A DNA stretch of 64,000 nt from Harmothoe impar. Its lineage: Eukaryota > Annelida > Polychaeta > Phyllodocida > Polynoidae. Shown here one piece after another: positions 1-10,991 of the stretch. Position 1 is the first letter of the stretch. The number at the start of each line of letters is the position of its first letter. The notes beneath the pieces are model-generated. The model made no database searches and was not told the DNA's origin. It worked only from the letters and a program-made list of their open reading frames with translations. The stretch covers positions 39,777,360-39,841,359 of the forward strand of contig OX381714.1 of assembly GCA_947462335.1 (NCBI GenBank), in the 5' to 3' direction. The position numbers and the translations under genes are program-made.

Positions 1-240
1 TTTTGTTGTGAGAAATCGGGCTCAGACTTCACATACTAAACATCTAAGCACGTATAATGTTTTATTGTTTAGATTAAAAACATTTACTTTTAAAACAGAA
101 GGCAATGTGAAGACACACCTAAGCAAGTGCTAAGATAATAAACATGTTTAGATCTGAACATGTTTAAATCTAAACACTCCTTTTGCAGCAATCAATATAC
201 TGTGAAAAAGTGCTAGCCTTCCCTACCGGAATCCTTGACC
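1..240. other. AT-rich unassigned DNA
   Basis: No convincing coding frame. The motif GTTTAGAT and its complement recur several times between about 60 and 175, giving weak local dyad symmetry. The right edge, around 180-290, resembles the DNA before 6790 and may already belong to the duplicated segment described at 241-294. Confidence 0.4.
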
Positions 241-294
241 TTGGGCAGCATCTCTGGGGTTGTTTTAGTGTGATGCCTCCACATGGTTTTCTTT
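241..294 (+). repeat. Left piece of dispersed segment, copy 1
   Basis: The stretch with TTTTAGTGTGATGCCTCCAC matches 6765-6785 (CTTAGTGTGATTCCTACAC). The match resumes at 1881, so this is the left edge of a repeated segment split by the retroelement between 295 and 1880. The identity of the segment is unknown. Confidence 0.55.
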
Positions 295-1880
295 CAAGTT
301 CAAGTTCAAGTTTAAACAGTTTTATTGCTTCCTAGTATCTGGACCATCCACCTTCAGCAACCCGGGAGTGGTCAAATCCCGTACAAAATATCAGAAATAT
401 CTATGAAATTACAAAGATTAAATTGTCTTGAACATTATGTTTGTTCATGTTTGTTTATAATGATATACATGTATATTTATAAGTTCGGCTAGTTACAATC
501 AGCCTAATAGTAGAGACCTGTAAGCTAAAGTTTATACATTAATTTATAAAGATTAGTCAGAAGCTGACTGTCAATACCTCAATTCACCTGAGTGTTATTA
601 TGTTTACATCATTTTCTCCGTGCATCCAACAGATACAGCCTTACTTAGTAATATCTTTGAAGTTGAGGTAGCTCGTATCCTTACATACTATAATACAATA
701 GACAGTGTTACAACACAACCAATACAATACAGAAGACTACTAAGCATAAACGTTACCGTATATCATTAGGCCAAAGTGCCTGTCTCGCGCCGAGGTATGT
801 TATATACCTCATCTATGTGTATGTCAGGTAGTACAAGACCATAATAAATAAGCTAAATTCTTCGAAGTGTTACCCTGATTGGCCAAATAAATGGTACTGG
901 AGCGACTTGTCTAAGCTTTCCTCCTTCTTTACAGTCATGTGCTAGACTATGTTACTTAAAACCCTACCTGAAAATTACTTAGCTGTACAATAAAGATCAA
1001 CTCCAGGTTGAATGTATAGAAACAATCAACTTAGGTAACAAGCGGTGTATGCAGAAGTGATAGCCGGTGTACTGATCATGACATACTAAGTTATTGTTAT
1101 GATTATAAGTAGATAAAAGAGACATACCAATGAACTGTACGGAGATTAAAGAGGGAGAATCACCAAGGGCGAGTTTGGGCGTGCGTGAGAAATTAAATGC
1201 GACGAGTACATATCTCTCTATGAGCTAATTACCTATACTTTTTTGGCACTTCTAGTTTCTTCACTTGGTATTTAAACTGGGCAATTTTTTCAAGTTTCTG
1301 CACTTCAGGTGGGAGTTTGTCCCATGCAGCAACACCTCTATGCCAGGGGCTCTTATCTGTGCTTATGAAATGGTTCGGAAATCTACCCCTTTTAAATTTG
1401 ACTTTGTGATCCCCTCTGGTTCTTCTATCTTCATGTGGTATTAATGTACCTAGGACCTTGGACTGTTTATACATCATAAGCAGGAGTTGCACAAACCTCC
1501 TGTGATCTAGAAAGTCAATCTTGAAGTGTGCATGTAACTCAGTAGCGGAGGATCTTTGATACATATTACTATAGCGACATACACGTAGTCCTCTGTTTTC
1601 TATCTTTTGCAATTTTTTGACAAGATCATCAACAGTACATTCAATGGCAAAGGAAGCATAATCAAAATATGGCACCACCATAGTCTTATAAATAAGGAAA
1701 GATTGTGTTTCTTCCATATATTTCCTAATTCTCCCTAGTAAAACTACTTTATGACTGACTGTACGGAGCATGCCTACAACCTGTGGTTTAAAGGTGAAAC
1801 GGTGGTCGAGTGTGATACCAAGATACCGGTACTCCCGGACATCTTCAAGTTGGTTTCCATCAATCATAATAACAAGTTCA
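295..1880 (-). mobile_element. 5'-truncated non-LTR retrotransposon insertion
   Basis: On the minus strand, a reverse-transcriptase C-terminal frame (1867-1229) is followed by about 0.9 kb of non-coding DNA. It ends in GCAATAAAACTG and a short tandem tail of TTGAAC units (about 313-295). Truncation at the 5' end and a short-repeat 3' tail are typical of CR1-like elements copied by target-primed reverse transcription. The element interrupts a segment that is continuous near 6785, which gives the approximate empty site. CAAGTTCA occurs at both edges (295-302, 1873-1880) and may be the target duplication, although it overlaps the tail repeat. The long 3' region is unusual for CR1 and could include another insertion. 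Confidence 0.72.
1229..1867 (-). pseudogene. Reverse transcriptase C-terminal fragment (CR1/Jockey-like)
   Basis: This 212-residue open frame matches the end of non-LTR retrotransposon ORF2. It has the YLGITLD motif after the polymerase palm near residue 15, a VVPYFDYA segment near residue 65, LQKIENRGLRVCRYS near residue 86, and the closing pattern WHRGVAAWDKLPPEVQ near residue 177 before the stop. The fingers, palm catalytic YXDD motif and N-terminal endonuclease are absent because the insertion is 5'-truncated. It is therefore a dead copy, although the remaining frame is intact, which suggests a fairly recent insertion. The first Met is internal to the original protein and is not a true start. 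Family assignment rests on these motifs alone; L2, Rex or another Jockey-superfamily clade remain possible. Confidence 0.85.
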
Positions 1881-2480
1881 TCTTTGACGAATGAAACACC
1901 AATGTGTCAGGTGGAAGTCCCATAAGGGATGCACAGTACCTATTGTAGCTACTTTCCAGGTATTTCTGTCATTTTGCCTGTTGTTGCAGCCATTCTTAGA
2001 TATCCCAATATAACATAATGTCACTGGCGAACCCTGCATTTGATTTATAGCCCCTATGGGAGGTGTCACCATCTATATTCGAGTCCAGGTCTCTGATACA
2101 TGGGTTATGCGACAGTTACAGTTGGTGCATTTGGGTTCCAACCAAGAATAAAGAAAAAAACAACGATATATATATATATATGCCAATCCTCCATGTTTAC
2201 ACACCTAATGCATTTATCTTGTCACTATCTACAAAAAGTAACCCCATTTCATGAAATCACCCATGTGATATTTGCTTTATTTTAATCTATCAGTCTACGA
2301 AAGTATTCATTAACCATACTCGATGAGAGGACATAATGTAGTTGAATACAGGAGGGTAATGTTACATCTAACTTGATATGATAAGGGACCCGTGTATGAT
2401 CTGTCTTTTGGACACTGCAGTGGTTTCCACCAACACACAATATCTCATACATGGTCTGACTTCATATATTTAAGCTTCAA
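1881..2480 (+). repeat. Dispersed segment, copy 1 (right part)
   Basis: It shares long collinear stretches with 6790-7105 and 8195-8470. Examples are the CTATGGGAGGTGTCACCATC and GTTGGTGCATTTGGGTTCCA blocks and the later GATATTTGCTTTAT / TCTATCAGTCTAC block. A shorter, more diverged match lies at 20219-20400. The spacing shows that the second copy has about 1.08 kb of extra DNA between the two blocks. No coding potential is evident; it could be part of an old transposon or a segmental duplication. Confidence 0.65.
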
Positions 2481-2486
2481 ATATCA

Positions 2487-2966
2487 TTTGACCGGTGGCG
2501 TCTTTGACCGGTGCCGTCTTTGACCGGGTATGTGATTAAAATGAAGAAAAAAGTAGTATATAGTAAAGAAATTTAAACTTCAACTTCTTCATGTAATAAA
2601 CAGTCTATGGTTGTTTCACCCAATTAAAAAAAATAATTTTAATGCACATATTAAGGGTTCCTTTTGGGCTTTTTTTCTTCAGCCGGTCAAAGACGTCACC
2701 GGTCAAAGACGACGCCGGTCAAAGACGTTTCAACTGTTACAAACTCATGAGACTGAGCCAGTAACATAAATATATGAAATATATCAATTTAAATAATGCC
2801 TCGAAATGATGTGTTATAACATATTACACAAAAAATTTACCCATTTCTTTACTATACATTACTTTTTTCTTCATTTTAATCACATACCCGGTCAAAGACG
2901 GCACCGGTCAAAGACAGCACCGGTCAAAGACGTTTGAAATGTTACAAACTCATGAGACTGAGCCTG
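2487..2966. mobile_element. GGTCAAAGAC inverted-repeat element, compound copy
   Basis: The left arm (about 2487-2575) is the reverse complement of about 2842-2931. Each arm carries tandem 16-bp units with core CCGGTCAAAGACG. A second right-end sequence (2683-2760) has three such units followed by the same GTTACAAACTCATGAGACTG terminus found again at 2941-2962. Two right ends and one left arm indicate a nested or partly duplicated element. A related element at 19683-19986 shares the ending GAGACWSAGCCTGAT. No transposase frame is present, so it is non-autonomous. Confidence 0.72.
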
Positions 2967-3470
2967 ATCCAGAAGGCTGACTTTATATCGAAATAGTCGT
3001 TATCCTATACATGCCATGATAAATAGACAATTGAAAAAAGGACTGCTTTAAATATTAGGGTGCAAGTTACTTTAGACCATCATCTGAATAATTTCACATG
3101 TAGCTGTACTTAACATTTGCAATGTTCCCTGCATGTCGGTTTAGGGCACTGGACTAGGCTGTGGACTCATGTAGGTAGGGTAGTCCAATTTGGTGCAACA
3201 GCAACACCTGGGATAATAATGAGTTTTTTAGAAATGATTCAACCATACCCCTATAATATCTTGCCATTGTTGAATGAGATGTCCCAGGCACTGCTAATTA
3301 ACCCACTCAAAGCACGATCATAATCTTCATATTGCACTTTGAATAAGTATCAAGCAGGTCTAGAATCATTAGGGTTGAGTCATATGCAACTGAAAAAGTC
3401 ATACTAATTGGTCTCGCTCCTTACAGATGTGAGAGTGCATACAGTCAGGGAGCTACAGTTAGGGCGACAT
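2967..3470. other. Unassigned DNA
   Basis: I see no long frame, repeat or recognisable element. The small frame at 3117-3323 has no recognisable motif. Confidence 0.4.
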
Positions 3471-3618
3471 TAATAAGCAAAAACATAACGAGTGGGCATA
3501 CCAGGAGTCGTATGCCATGAGTGGATTTTTGCTAGCCTCTGCTGAGCACCAGCAAAAATCCACTCATGGCATACGGGCTCCTGGTGTGTCCACGAGTTAT
3601 GTTTTTTGATTTATTATA
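3471..3618. repeat. Near-perfect palindrome with 17-bp loop
   Basis: The left arm (3471-3533) and right arm (3551-3618) are reverse complements over about 60 bp with few mismatches. The inner 30 bp around ATGCCATGAGTGGATTTTTG is perfect. The loop is 3534-3550. It would form a long hairpin and is probably a foldback MITE. Confidence 0.75.
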
Positions 3619-3979
3619 CCTAGCTTATGATAGTCCTATCTCTTAAAGCCCCAGTGCCCCTATATATAGGGCTGAGTACCTGTCTTGGCTGTCTTTGCAG
3701 ATGATTTCTGTCTAAAATCCGTATTTCTAGTCCAATTTGCAAGCTGTAAAGTTTTTTTTACATGCCCGCATATGCTACCTACCGTTTTCTATCATCAAAC
3801 TATTAGAAATATTCTGCTTGTTTGTCCAAAGTCGTGATAGAAAGCGGCAATCGAGCAGATGTTGGGCACAAATTTGCATTAGGTTGGATGTGCTGTGATT
3901 GGTCAAGAGCTGGTCACGTGACCCTAACCAGTATACGCCCCCCCTGACCCAGTGGGCGTATTGGTGCAATACACCACTG

Positions 3980-4060
3980 GGGTGGGCGTATTGGTTTTAG
4001 TGGTTAAGAGATTGGACTATCATGTGCTAGGTATAATAAAAAAGGCAGGAGGCTCCAGAT
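3980..4060 (+). repeat. Possible tRNA-derived SINE head fragment
   Basis: TTAGTGGTTAAGAGATTGG resembles a tRNA-type A box and D-arm, followed by an anticodon-arm-like GGACTATCATGTGCTAGG. The expected B box (GGTTCGAATCC type) is missing; an A-rich stretch takes its place. I infer a truncated, inactive SINE head. This is not a functional tRNA. Confidence 0.3.
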
Positions 4061-4081
4061 CTGGATGGCCTAGCTATGTGC

Positions 4082-4098
4082 GGGGGGGGGGGGGGGGG
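4082..4098 (+). repeat. G homopolymer, 17 bp
   Basis: An uninterrupted run of 17 G on the plus strand. Such tracts are assembly- and polymerase-error prone, so the exact length is uncertain. Confidence 0.85.
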
Positions 4099-4279
4099 AC
4101 TACAGTCAGGGGGGTATATGGTCAGCCCCCACTTCCTCGAATTTAGAAAATGCAAAAAAGAATGTCAGAGAAAGTTAATTATTCGAGGAAAATAAGTCTG
4201 AATAGAATGGAATATGTAAGCCTAGTTGCAGGGCCTCTGTGTCAAGAAGTGGGGGATTCAAGAGCTACTCATTGCATTA

Positions 4280-4640
4280 TGCTTCTTAATAGACTGCTCT
4301 GGAGCCTTGCTACTCAAATATGTAAGACCCCACCTCATGGCCTCCTCCAGTGTGTGAACCCTCCCTCACTGCCCTTTCAGTTAAGCCCCAACCGTACACC
4401 TAGGCCTATTCCATTTTGGCCGACCAGCATATATATCACTGTTCACTGCCTCCTCTCCATGCCTCGCTCCTTACCTGCACCACTGCCATCATCGCTGCTC
4501 TCCAAAACAGGCAGTTTCCATCTGTGGATCAATATTGCGGCATTGGAAACACTTCAGGCAACCAGCCACCTCTGACCCCATGACCAAGCACCAAGACCTC
4601 CTAGTATGACAAGCATGTTGCTATGGCAGGCCCAAAAGGT
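4280..4640 (+). repeat. Dispersed repeat copy related to 24.05 and 28.03 kb
   Basis: It shares the order CCTCCTCCAGT, ACTGCCCTTTCAGT, a CACTTCAGGCAACCAGCC block and TCTGACCCCATGACC with 24050-24370 and 28010-28350. The latter two are paralogues within the tandem duplication. This copy is far more diverged, so the element predates that duplication. The 141-residue frame here (4150-4575) is proline/serine-rich low-complexity and not convincing. Confidence 0.6.
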
Positions 4641-6744
4641 AGGGGTTTCTTGCCCCCCCCATCTCCATTGCACCCCATCCTACAGCCTTGGGGTTACATC
4701 TGTGCAAAGTTGGCACAGTTTCAGAAAGATACAGCATTGATATATGGAATCAATGAATACATTGTTGAACTGGGGCCAAATATTCTATATTCTCAAAGTA
4801 CAATTCTCAGGGCCTACACCTTAATCATAACAGTTTATATTCTTTTTCTTTTTATGTTTACTGGTGCTATTGCATACTATTTTCAATAAAAGTGAAAGAA
4901 AGTGCAATAAATGAATGTATGTCTATGTCTATACATGAGCATGAATTGAACACATATTTCAAGATGAACAACAAAACAAAAATAAATTATATGTTTAGGC
5001 ATCATTATTCAAAAGTTCAACTATTTACACATCAACCATCTAAATGTTGCAGTGTCCAAACAAATATTACCATATACAACAGCTTATGAGCTCCTAGGTC
5101 AAGTTTTGGTACATTCGGCCAGTGTCCTCATCCTCGGGTTCTAAATCCTTCAGGAGTGGGCAGAATGCCTCCAAGTGCCATTGTGGCAAGATAGTGGATG
5201 CTTGGGGGCTTGGATGCATCCCTAGAGAGCGGGATCACCTTCAATGCCCGATATGTATTACAAAACCCAACAGGACCCCTGGGGCACGTAATAGGTTCCC
5301 GTATGTAGTGATCTCTATAGGTGTACAGACACATAATATTATGTGGGGGTATGGGGACGGGAATAAAGTCAGGGTATTGCAGAATTAAGTAGTTATATGT
5401 ATGATATTTGGGCATGGTCGTTGATAAAAAAATAAAAGTAGTGTTTTGTACCTGTTTAATGGTGCCTGTCAATAAGCGGTTTTGCCAGCTAGTATTTGGT
5501 AAAGTAGGCCCCTTCACATTTATGTTATGTAATTTATCACAACTTTGTAGCAAACATCTTTTAACGAAACTGTGTATGACTAACAAGTTAGTCTATTGAT
5601 GACGGGGCGATCCACTAGCCTGCTACCTCCCCAGCTCCGGTACGGGTGACGCCGTGACGTCACTCATACTTTTCTCATTGTACCCATTTCCTTAAAGGGC
5701 ACCTTTAAGTAACTGGTATGGTCATTTATAGACATGTAACATTGAACTGCGTTTATGCTATTTCCCATGCCCATTAATTCTCTATGTAACAGACCCCTGT
5801 AAGCATCTCTGGGTAGGGTGGCCGGAGGCTCTAGCTGGTCGCTCAATCTATATCTGATCCTATGTTAAGTGACCCTTTTATGATGACCTCTGATTTTGGC
5901 TGGGGAGCAGATAGAGGACTCTAGTAACTTGATATGAAGAGATCTTGAATGGATCCTTCATAAGTGAGTTGGAATTAGCATAATAAATTGTATTACATAA
6001 TGTAATTTAAGAGGAACCTTAACAGACCTTCAGATTTTGAGTCTGTCTTGAGCTCTATAACTGGGTGATCTCTTGAACCTATCCTCTGGGAGAATTGACA
6101 CTGTTTGATGGCAAATCCATGTATCAACGGAATTCTTTTTTTGTTTGAAGCATATTGTATGCAGGCATGTCATGGGCGGTCCTATAGTTACTTGAGACAA
6201 TTATATCTTATATAGATAAGCCTCCTAAAATTATGTATTTTTAGCTCAATTATTTTTCTAGAACTGTTTAATTGGTAGATTACGGTAGACTACTGGAAAT
6301 AGAGTTAAATGAGCTTAAAATGATGCATTTGGAATGGAAATGATACAACCTACCGCCAGCCAGCGTCAGGACATCTCCTGGGGGTCATATGGGGGTCTGA
6401 GACCCCAATCCCAAGCATTTACCTCATATAAATAACACTAGACGGTACCACTTTGATAGGGCTATAGAGAGAATCAGACTGGGTGATTGGTGCACACACT
6501 ACACATTGGTGGCAGCAATGTGCTGTGAGGGAGGCCCTGCCCCTATGTATTTTCTAGGTACCTGCCTTCAGATCTGTCAGAAAGGTTGGAGGGGTGAGGC
6601 ATAGGTAATCAGCTACAGTTAGTTAGATCTACCTAGTTACTGTATCAACAGAACAATGGTAATTTGTTAAATGCGAATATTGAGGCATTCTAGATATACA
6701 TGATACATATGTGTCTAATTCATTTAAAAAAATGCTCCGGCCAC
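4641..6744. other. Unassigned AT-rich DNA
   Basis: No gene is recognised. Overlapping open frames on both strands at 5122-5599 have no domain signature. A perfect CRE-like palindrome TGACGTCA lies at 5655-5662 in a GC-richer patch (5600-5665), but nothing resembling a first exon follows it. Confidence 0.4.
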
Positions 6745-7105
6745 CCTACTCTGGGCCATCTTAGTGTGATTCCTACACATGTTTAACTTTGACGGATGGA
6801 ACACCAATGCGGCAGGAGGCAGTCTTTTTAGGGATGTATATATATTGTTTATTGTAGCTTGGTGCACAATTACTTTCTAGGTATTTCTTTCATGTTGCCC
6901 CTTTACATATCCCAATGTAAAATAATGTCTCCTAGGGACCCTGTGTTATATTTATTGTCCCTATGGGAGGTGTCACCATCTATATTTAAGTCAAGGTTTC
7001 TAGTACATAGGTTATGTGACCATTACAGTTGGTGCATTTGGGTTCCAACTAAGAAGAAAAGAAAATAAGGAAGATACAATATGCCAATTATCCATGATTA
7101 CACAT
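6745..7105 (+). repeat. Dispersed segment, copy 2 (left part)
   Basis: It is collinear with 241-294 joined to 1881-2200. The copy lacks the retroelement and so shows the pre-insertion sequence around 6785. Matching blocks include AACACCAATG, CTAGGTATTTCT and the CTATGGGAGGTGTCACCATC region. Confidence 0.62.
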
Positions 7106-8194
7106 CTTATATCATTTGAAGCTCATATCAAACTTTATCTTGAATTCAGTAAGTTTAATCCAGACTTATTGCTTCCCAGATAAATGAAACCACTAAATTA
7201 CACTCAATCTCATAGCATTATTTCACTGGGGCTAAACTTTTCTAAAAGGTATCTCATTTCAATTGACATTTGCATGTCATGCGATTTTAATTTGTCCATG
7301 GAACAATCCAGGCAGTATTTTGGGAAGACTCCATAAAATGTCATATTGTATTTCCTCTGTCTACGAAAACACATAAGAATGTTATGTATCAATTCTCAGA
7401 TTAACCTTTAGTTCTTTGATATTTAAATAAGTATTTTTGACCAAAACGGAACTTGCTAAGGTCTTATATAACTTTTTTTTGCAAATAGCCCAGAGGACAT
7501 TGCTTTTCCACATCTATTGGTCTCTATCACCCAAGTAGAACATACACTTAATATTACTTTCACAAATTGACCATAACTAATAAAACATGGCTTTGATCTG
7601 TATGTTAGTGGAACGTTAACTATGCAACTTGCACTGCTATAAAGATTGGTGGTCAATATTTAGTTGTTAGCATCAAGGAGGTATACACCCACTGAGACAG
7701 AACTGCATCATGTAGATGTGTTATACTTTGTGATTACAAACACTGCATATGCACCACACAGTGTTCCCTCACCATTAGTTAGCACTTAATAGGACTGCGT
7801 ATCCGTGTGGCAATCTATGACACATATTCCATGAGATAATCCTCCATTTAGATGCACTGCTCTCTCTACTCACAACACTCATGTGCATGTCCTCCTATCC
7901 TACTGCCACCATAGCACTCATATCCTAGACACCGTGGCTGGAATCATCATAAGATATTCAAGATAACCTATCGCTGCTTATATGCTAGATATTGGCACTG
8001 CTGTGAATTTGTAGTTGTCTTTGCTGGTGCCAACGTCTGATGAATGTCCTCTGATAAGGTTAATTTGTATGGCAAGGGCTATTTGTTAGTGTCTTACGTC
8101 AGTTTTTGTTGCCCCTAATCTCAGCTTACATTGAACTACTTACTCACTGTGATTGATATCAGTCCATAGGTATGACTATAACTATGATCACATG
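7106..8194. other. Copy-2-specific 1.1-kb interval
   Basis: This lies between two blocks that are nearly contiguous in copy 1 (around 2210). Either it is an insertion in copy 2 or copy 1 lost it. No coding frame above about 66 residues and no clear terminal repeats are visible. Confidence 0.45.
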
Positions 8195-8470
8195 TATTAT
8201 CTTTGTAACAATCCACAAAAAAGCAACCTCGTTTTATGAAATCTTTCATGCGATATTTGCTTTATGGTAATCTATCAGTCTACCGAAGGATTCAGGAATC
8301 ATACTCTTTGAGAGGACATTTATATAAACTCAGTTGAATACATGAGAGTGATGGTACATCCAGGCTAATAAGGAACCCATGTAAAACCTGGCTTCTGGAC
8401 ACTATAGTGGTTTTCACAACGTATAGCATCTTATATCTTATCTGATTGTCCGTAGCTTTATACTTTATCC
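8195..8470 (+). repeat. Dispersed segment, copy 2 (right part)
   Basis: Matches 2215-2480 through GATATTTGCTTTAT, TCTATCAGTCTAC, GAGAGGACAT, TTGAATACA and GGACACT blocks in the same order. Confidence 0.62.
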
Positions 8471-8754
8471 TTTGACATTGTAAGAGATACGCTTTTTATA
8501 CTTTCTTTTGGAGGCATGACAAAGGATAGCCTCCTCAGTACTTCTGTTATTCCAATAGGATTATGAAATATTGTTGACGTATTTCCATATGATATCCAAG
8601 AGGATTTTATATAAAAAGTAGAAGGCACAGTTGGAAAGGATATGACTTAAATGTCAAAGTTGACTGCACTGGAGGACACTTTTCTTATAAGACACAAGAC
8701 ATGTCTGTTTTCTACCTGGTATTGCTCGAAAGTACTGCTACCACACTAAAAATC

Positions 8755-9090
8755 CACAGGTTGAACGGGTTAGTCAGTACAGACTAACCTAGGTTGGTCG
8801 TAAGAGTGTTAGTCACAATGGCAAAGTTTTATTCAAAAATGACCAAGGGGTCAGTCAGTAGTGGCTAACCTAGGTTCATCATTGGTGTGTTGTATTTGTA
8901 TACCACTAGTTGGGGCCACCTGTGATGACCACTCAGTGGCTCCCCCTGGTAATAAAAAGACTAAGGTGGGTTGGTCAGTAGTGACCAACCTGACAATAAT
9001 AACTAATCTGGGTTGGTGGTATAGGGAGCCAAAAAATGACCAACTAGGTTAGGCACTGGTGACTGAGAGATCGGTCGTATAGAGAGCCTA
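8755..9090. repeat. Degenerate GGTTGGTC / GACTAACC palindromic repeats
   Basis: About five loosely spaced units combine GGTTRGTCAGTA with GTGACYAACCTRGGTT, so each unit is itself a short dyad (for example 8769-8803 and 8969-8991). The spacing is irregular. This looks like a decayed palindromic repeat or the remains of a foldback element. Confidence 0.55.
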
Positions 9091-9435
9091 GGAATATCAG
9101 TGCACGAGCGATATTACAGAGAAAGACGGTGACACTTAACACGATCTATTATCCATCCCCCCCCCACTGTCAGCTACCTTATTATCTTCCTATGTCCCTG
9201 GTGACACTCAACACTCACCTGTGTCACACACCTGTGTTACCGAATTACTCCAGGTGTATCCTGTCATCTCGATGTATAACCATACATTGTATAACGTGTT
9301 CTGTTAATATTCTGATAATGGAACAATAAGAGAGCTATTTGTTTGGGAGTCAGTTTCAAACTGAAGCAGATAGGCCTAATCGTGTTTCATCTTTGGGGAA
9401 ACAAGCGAAATGGGCACATGGCATATATGCTGCTT

Positions 9436-9805
9436 CCCAGCCAGCATTGGTCCCTGGGGCCCATATTTGTTTTACTTGGGCCAGCCGGGCTTGCCCATAT
9501 CTGGATAATGGTCCTTTTTCTCCAGGGCTACCAGTGGGAGCCCAGATGGGCCAGCCAAGGAAACCTTTTTTCTCATGAATACATTGAAATATTTCAAAAC
9601 ATGCTGACATCTGATTTTCCTCCAGAAATCACCATTTATTGTACATTTTTATAGTTTATATTAAATCTGGGCTCGAAATGGGCTGGCCCATCTTGACTTC
9701 CACTGGTAGCCCTGGACAAAAAGGACCATAACCCAGATATGGGCAAATCAGCTTTCCCACGTAAAATCCATAAATTATGGGTCCCACTAAGCAATGTTGA
9801 CTGGG
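9436..9805. mobile_element. Foldback MITE, CCCAG family A, copy 1
   Basis: Arms of about 120 bp are reverse complements: CCCAGCCAGCATTGG at the left end and GCAATGTTGACTGGG at the right end. Internal matches include TTGCCCATATCTGG and GGGCTACCAGTGG. The loop includes ACATCTGATTT and CCATTTATTGTA. A second copy of similar length and order is at 50485-50847. Open frames on both strands here are by-products of the palindrome. The outer CCCAG ends are shared with otherwise unrelated elements in this window. Confidence 0.8.
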
Positions 9806-9884
9806 TTTAATTAGGGACGTTAGAAAATTCTAGATGAATAGATAAAGGCCTACAACCATTGACACTGTAGCTATATTGTTCTTC

Positions 9885-9945
9885 ACAAGTAGGGGCTGGG
9901 GCTATATCCTAACGAAGCTGCAGGCTACATCTTGTGTAGCTGCCC
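9885..9945. repeat. Fragment of CACGAGTGGGGGCTGGGGC hairpin family
   Basis: CACAAGTAGGGGCTGGGGCT...ACGAAGCTGCAGGCTACA is a diverged copy of the hairpin sequence at 17990-18075, including the CGAAGCYGCAGGCT loop. Confidence 0.5.
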
Positions 9946-10004
9946 TATTCAAACGATATAGCTTATTTGGGTGGTCATGTAGTGATCTGTTGAAGTTGAT
10001 ACAT

Positions 10005-10491
10005 AAATAGGACCCCTTTCTTCGATTTATTTCTAAGGGCATGAGAAATGTGAGTATGTTTAAAGATTTGATATAGCAAGTAAACGTGTAATGGTTCTAA
10101 GTTACTTATTCATAATTATTTATCTATTCACTACCTATACTTTAATTATTTTACTTAACAACTATCTTGACCTTCTCCTTATCAGAGCTCCACCTATACA
10201 CCTCATTGAGATCGTCTTATGTCTACTTAGGAATCCCCTAAATAGGACCCCTTTCTTCTATTTGTTTCTAAAGGCATGAGAAATGTTAGTATGTTTAAAG
10301 ATTTGATGTAGCAACTAAACGTGTAATGGTTCTAAGTTACTTATTTATAATTCTTTATCTATTCACTACCTATACAATTTCTTTTACTTAACATATATCT
10401 TGACCTTCTCCTTATCACCTGTATGTATGCTCCACCTATATACCTCATTGAGATCCTCCTATGTCTACTTAGGAATCCCCTGGAGGCCTGC
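10005..10491 (+). repeat. Two-copy tandem duplication, unit about 235 bp
   Basis: 10005-10239 is repeated at 10240-10491 in direct orientation. Both begin AAATAGGACCCCTTTCTTC and end TACTTAGGAATCCCC. Unit 2 has a small insertion near 10420. The high identity suggests a fairly recent local duplication. The frame at 10091-10279 crosses the junction and is not a gene. Confidence 0.88.
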
Positions 10492-10991
10492 TTTTTGCTA
10501 ATCCTGCAGTAAACATGTCTGGTTCTGCAAGAGTTTTTTTTTTCTAATCAAATGCCTCTCCTGCTACCCACCAAATATGGACATGGAAGATACCTTTCCT
10601 ACTGCAAACTTCATTAGCCTTATCATATACCATATATTATGTTTACAAGTACTGTCTTTGTGATTTCAACAGGTAATCCTTATGTATATCAGAATATCAA
10701 GTCGAAATATATGTCGAGAGATTATACAGTATGCCGGAAGGTACTCCAAGTTCTTCTGCTTGGTTTCATAAAACATTTGGAAGTCTAAGAATACATGTTT
10801 AAATAAATGGTTGTATACATTGAGAAATATAAAACTTTAAGCGAACAACGAAGCTAGTCAATTTGGTATTCCTTACAGCACAAATTATACAGACCTATCA
10901 GAGCTGTTATCTGAATCCATTCACTGCCTCAAATCTCCACTGCAATACACCTTGCACCACTGACCACTGACCGTTAGAACCAGCTCGACCC

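Noticed and set aside
5655..5662. CRE palindrome TGACGTCA as a promoter
   Set aside because: An 8-bp match is expected by chance at low frequency in 64 kb, and no associated transcript start or exon is visible.
9339..9654. Overlapping frames of 79-103 residues on both strands
   Set aside because: All lie inside a foldback MITE, and the same frames recur in its second copy because the DNA is repeated.
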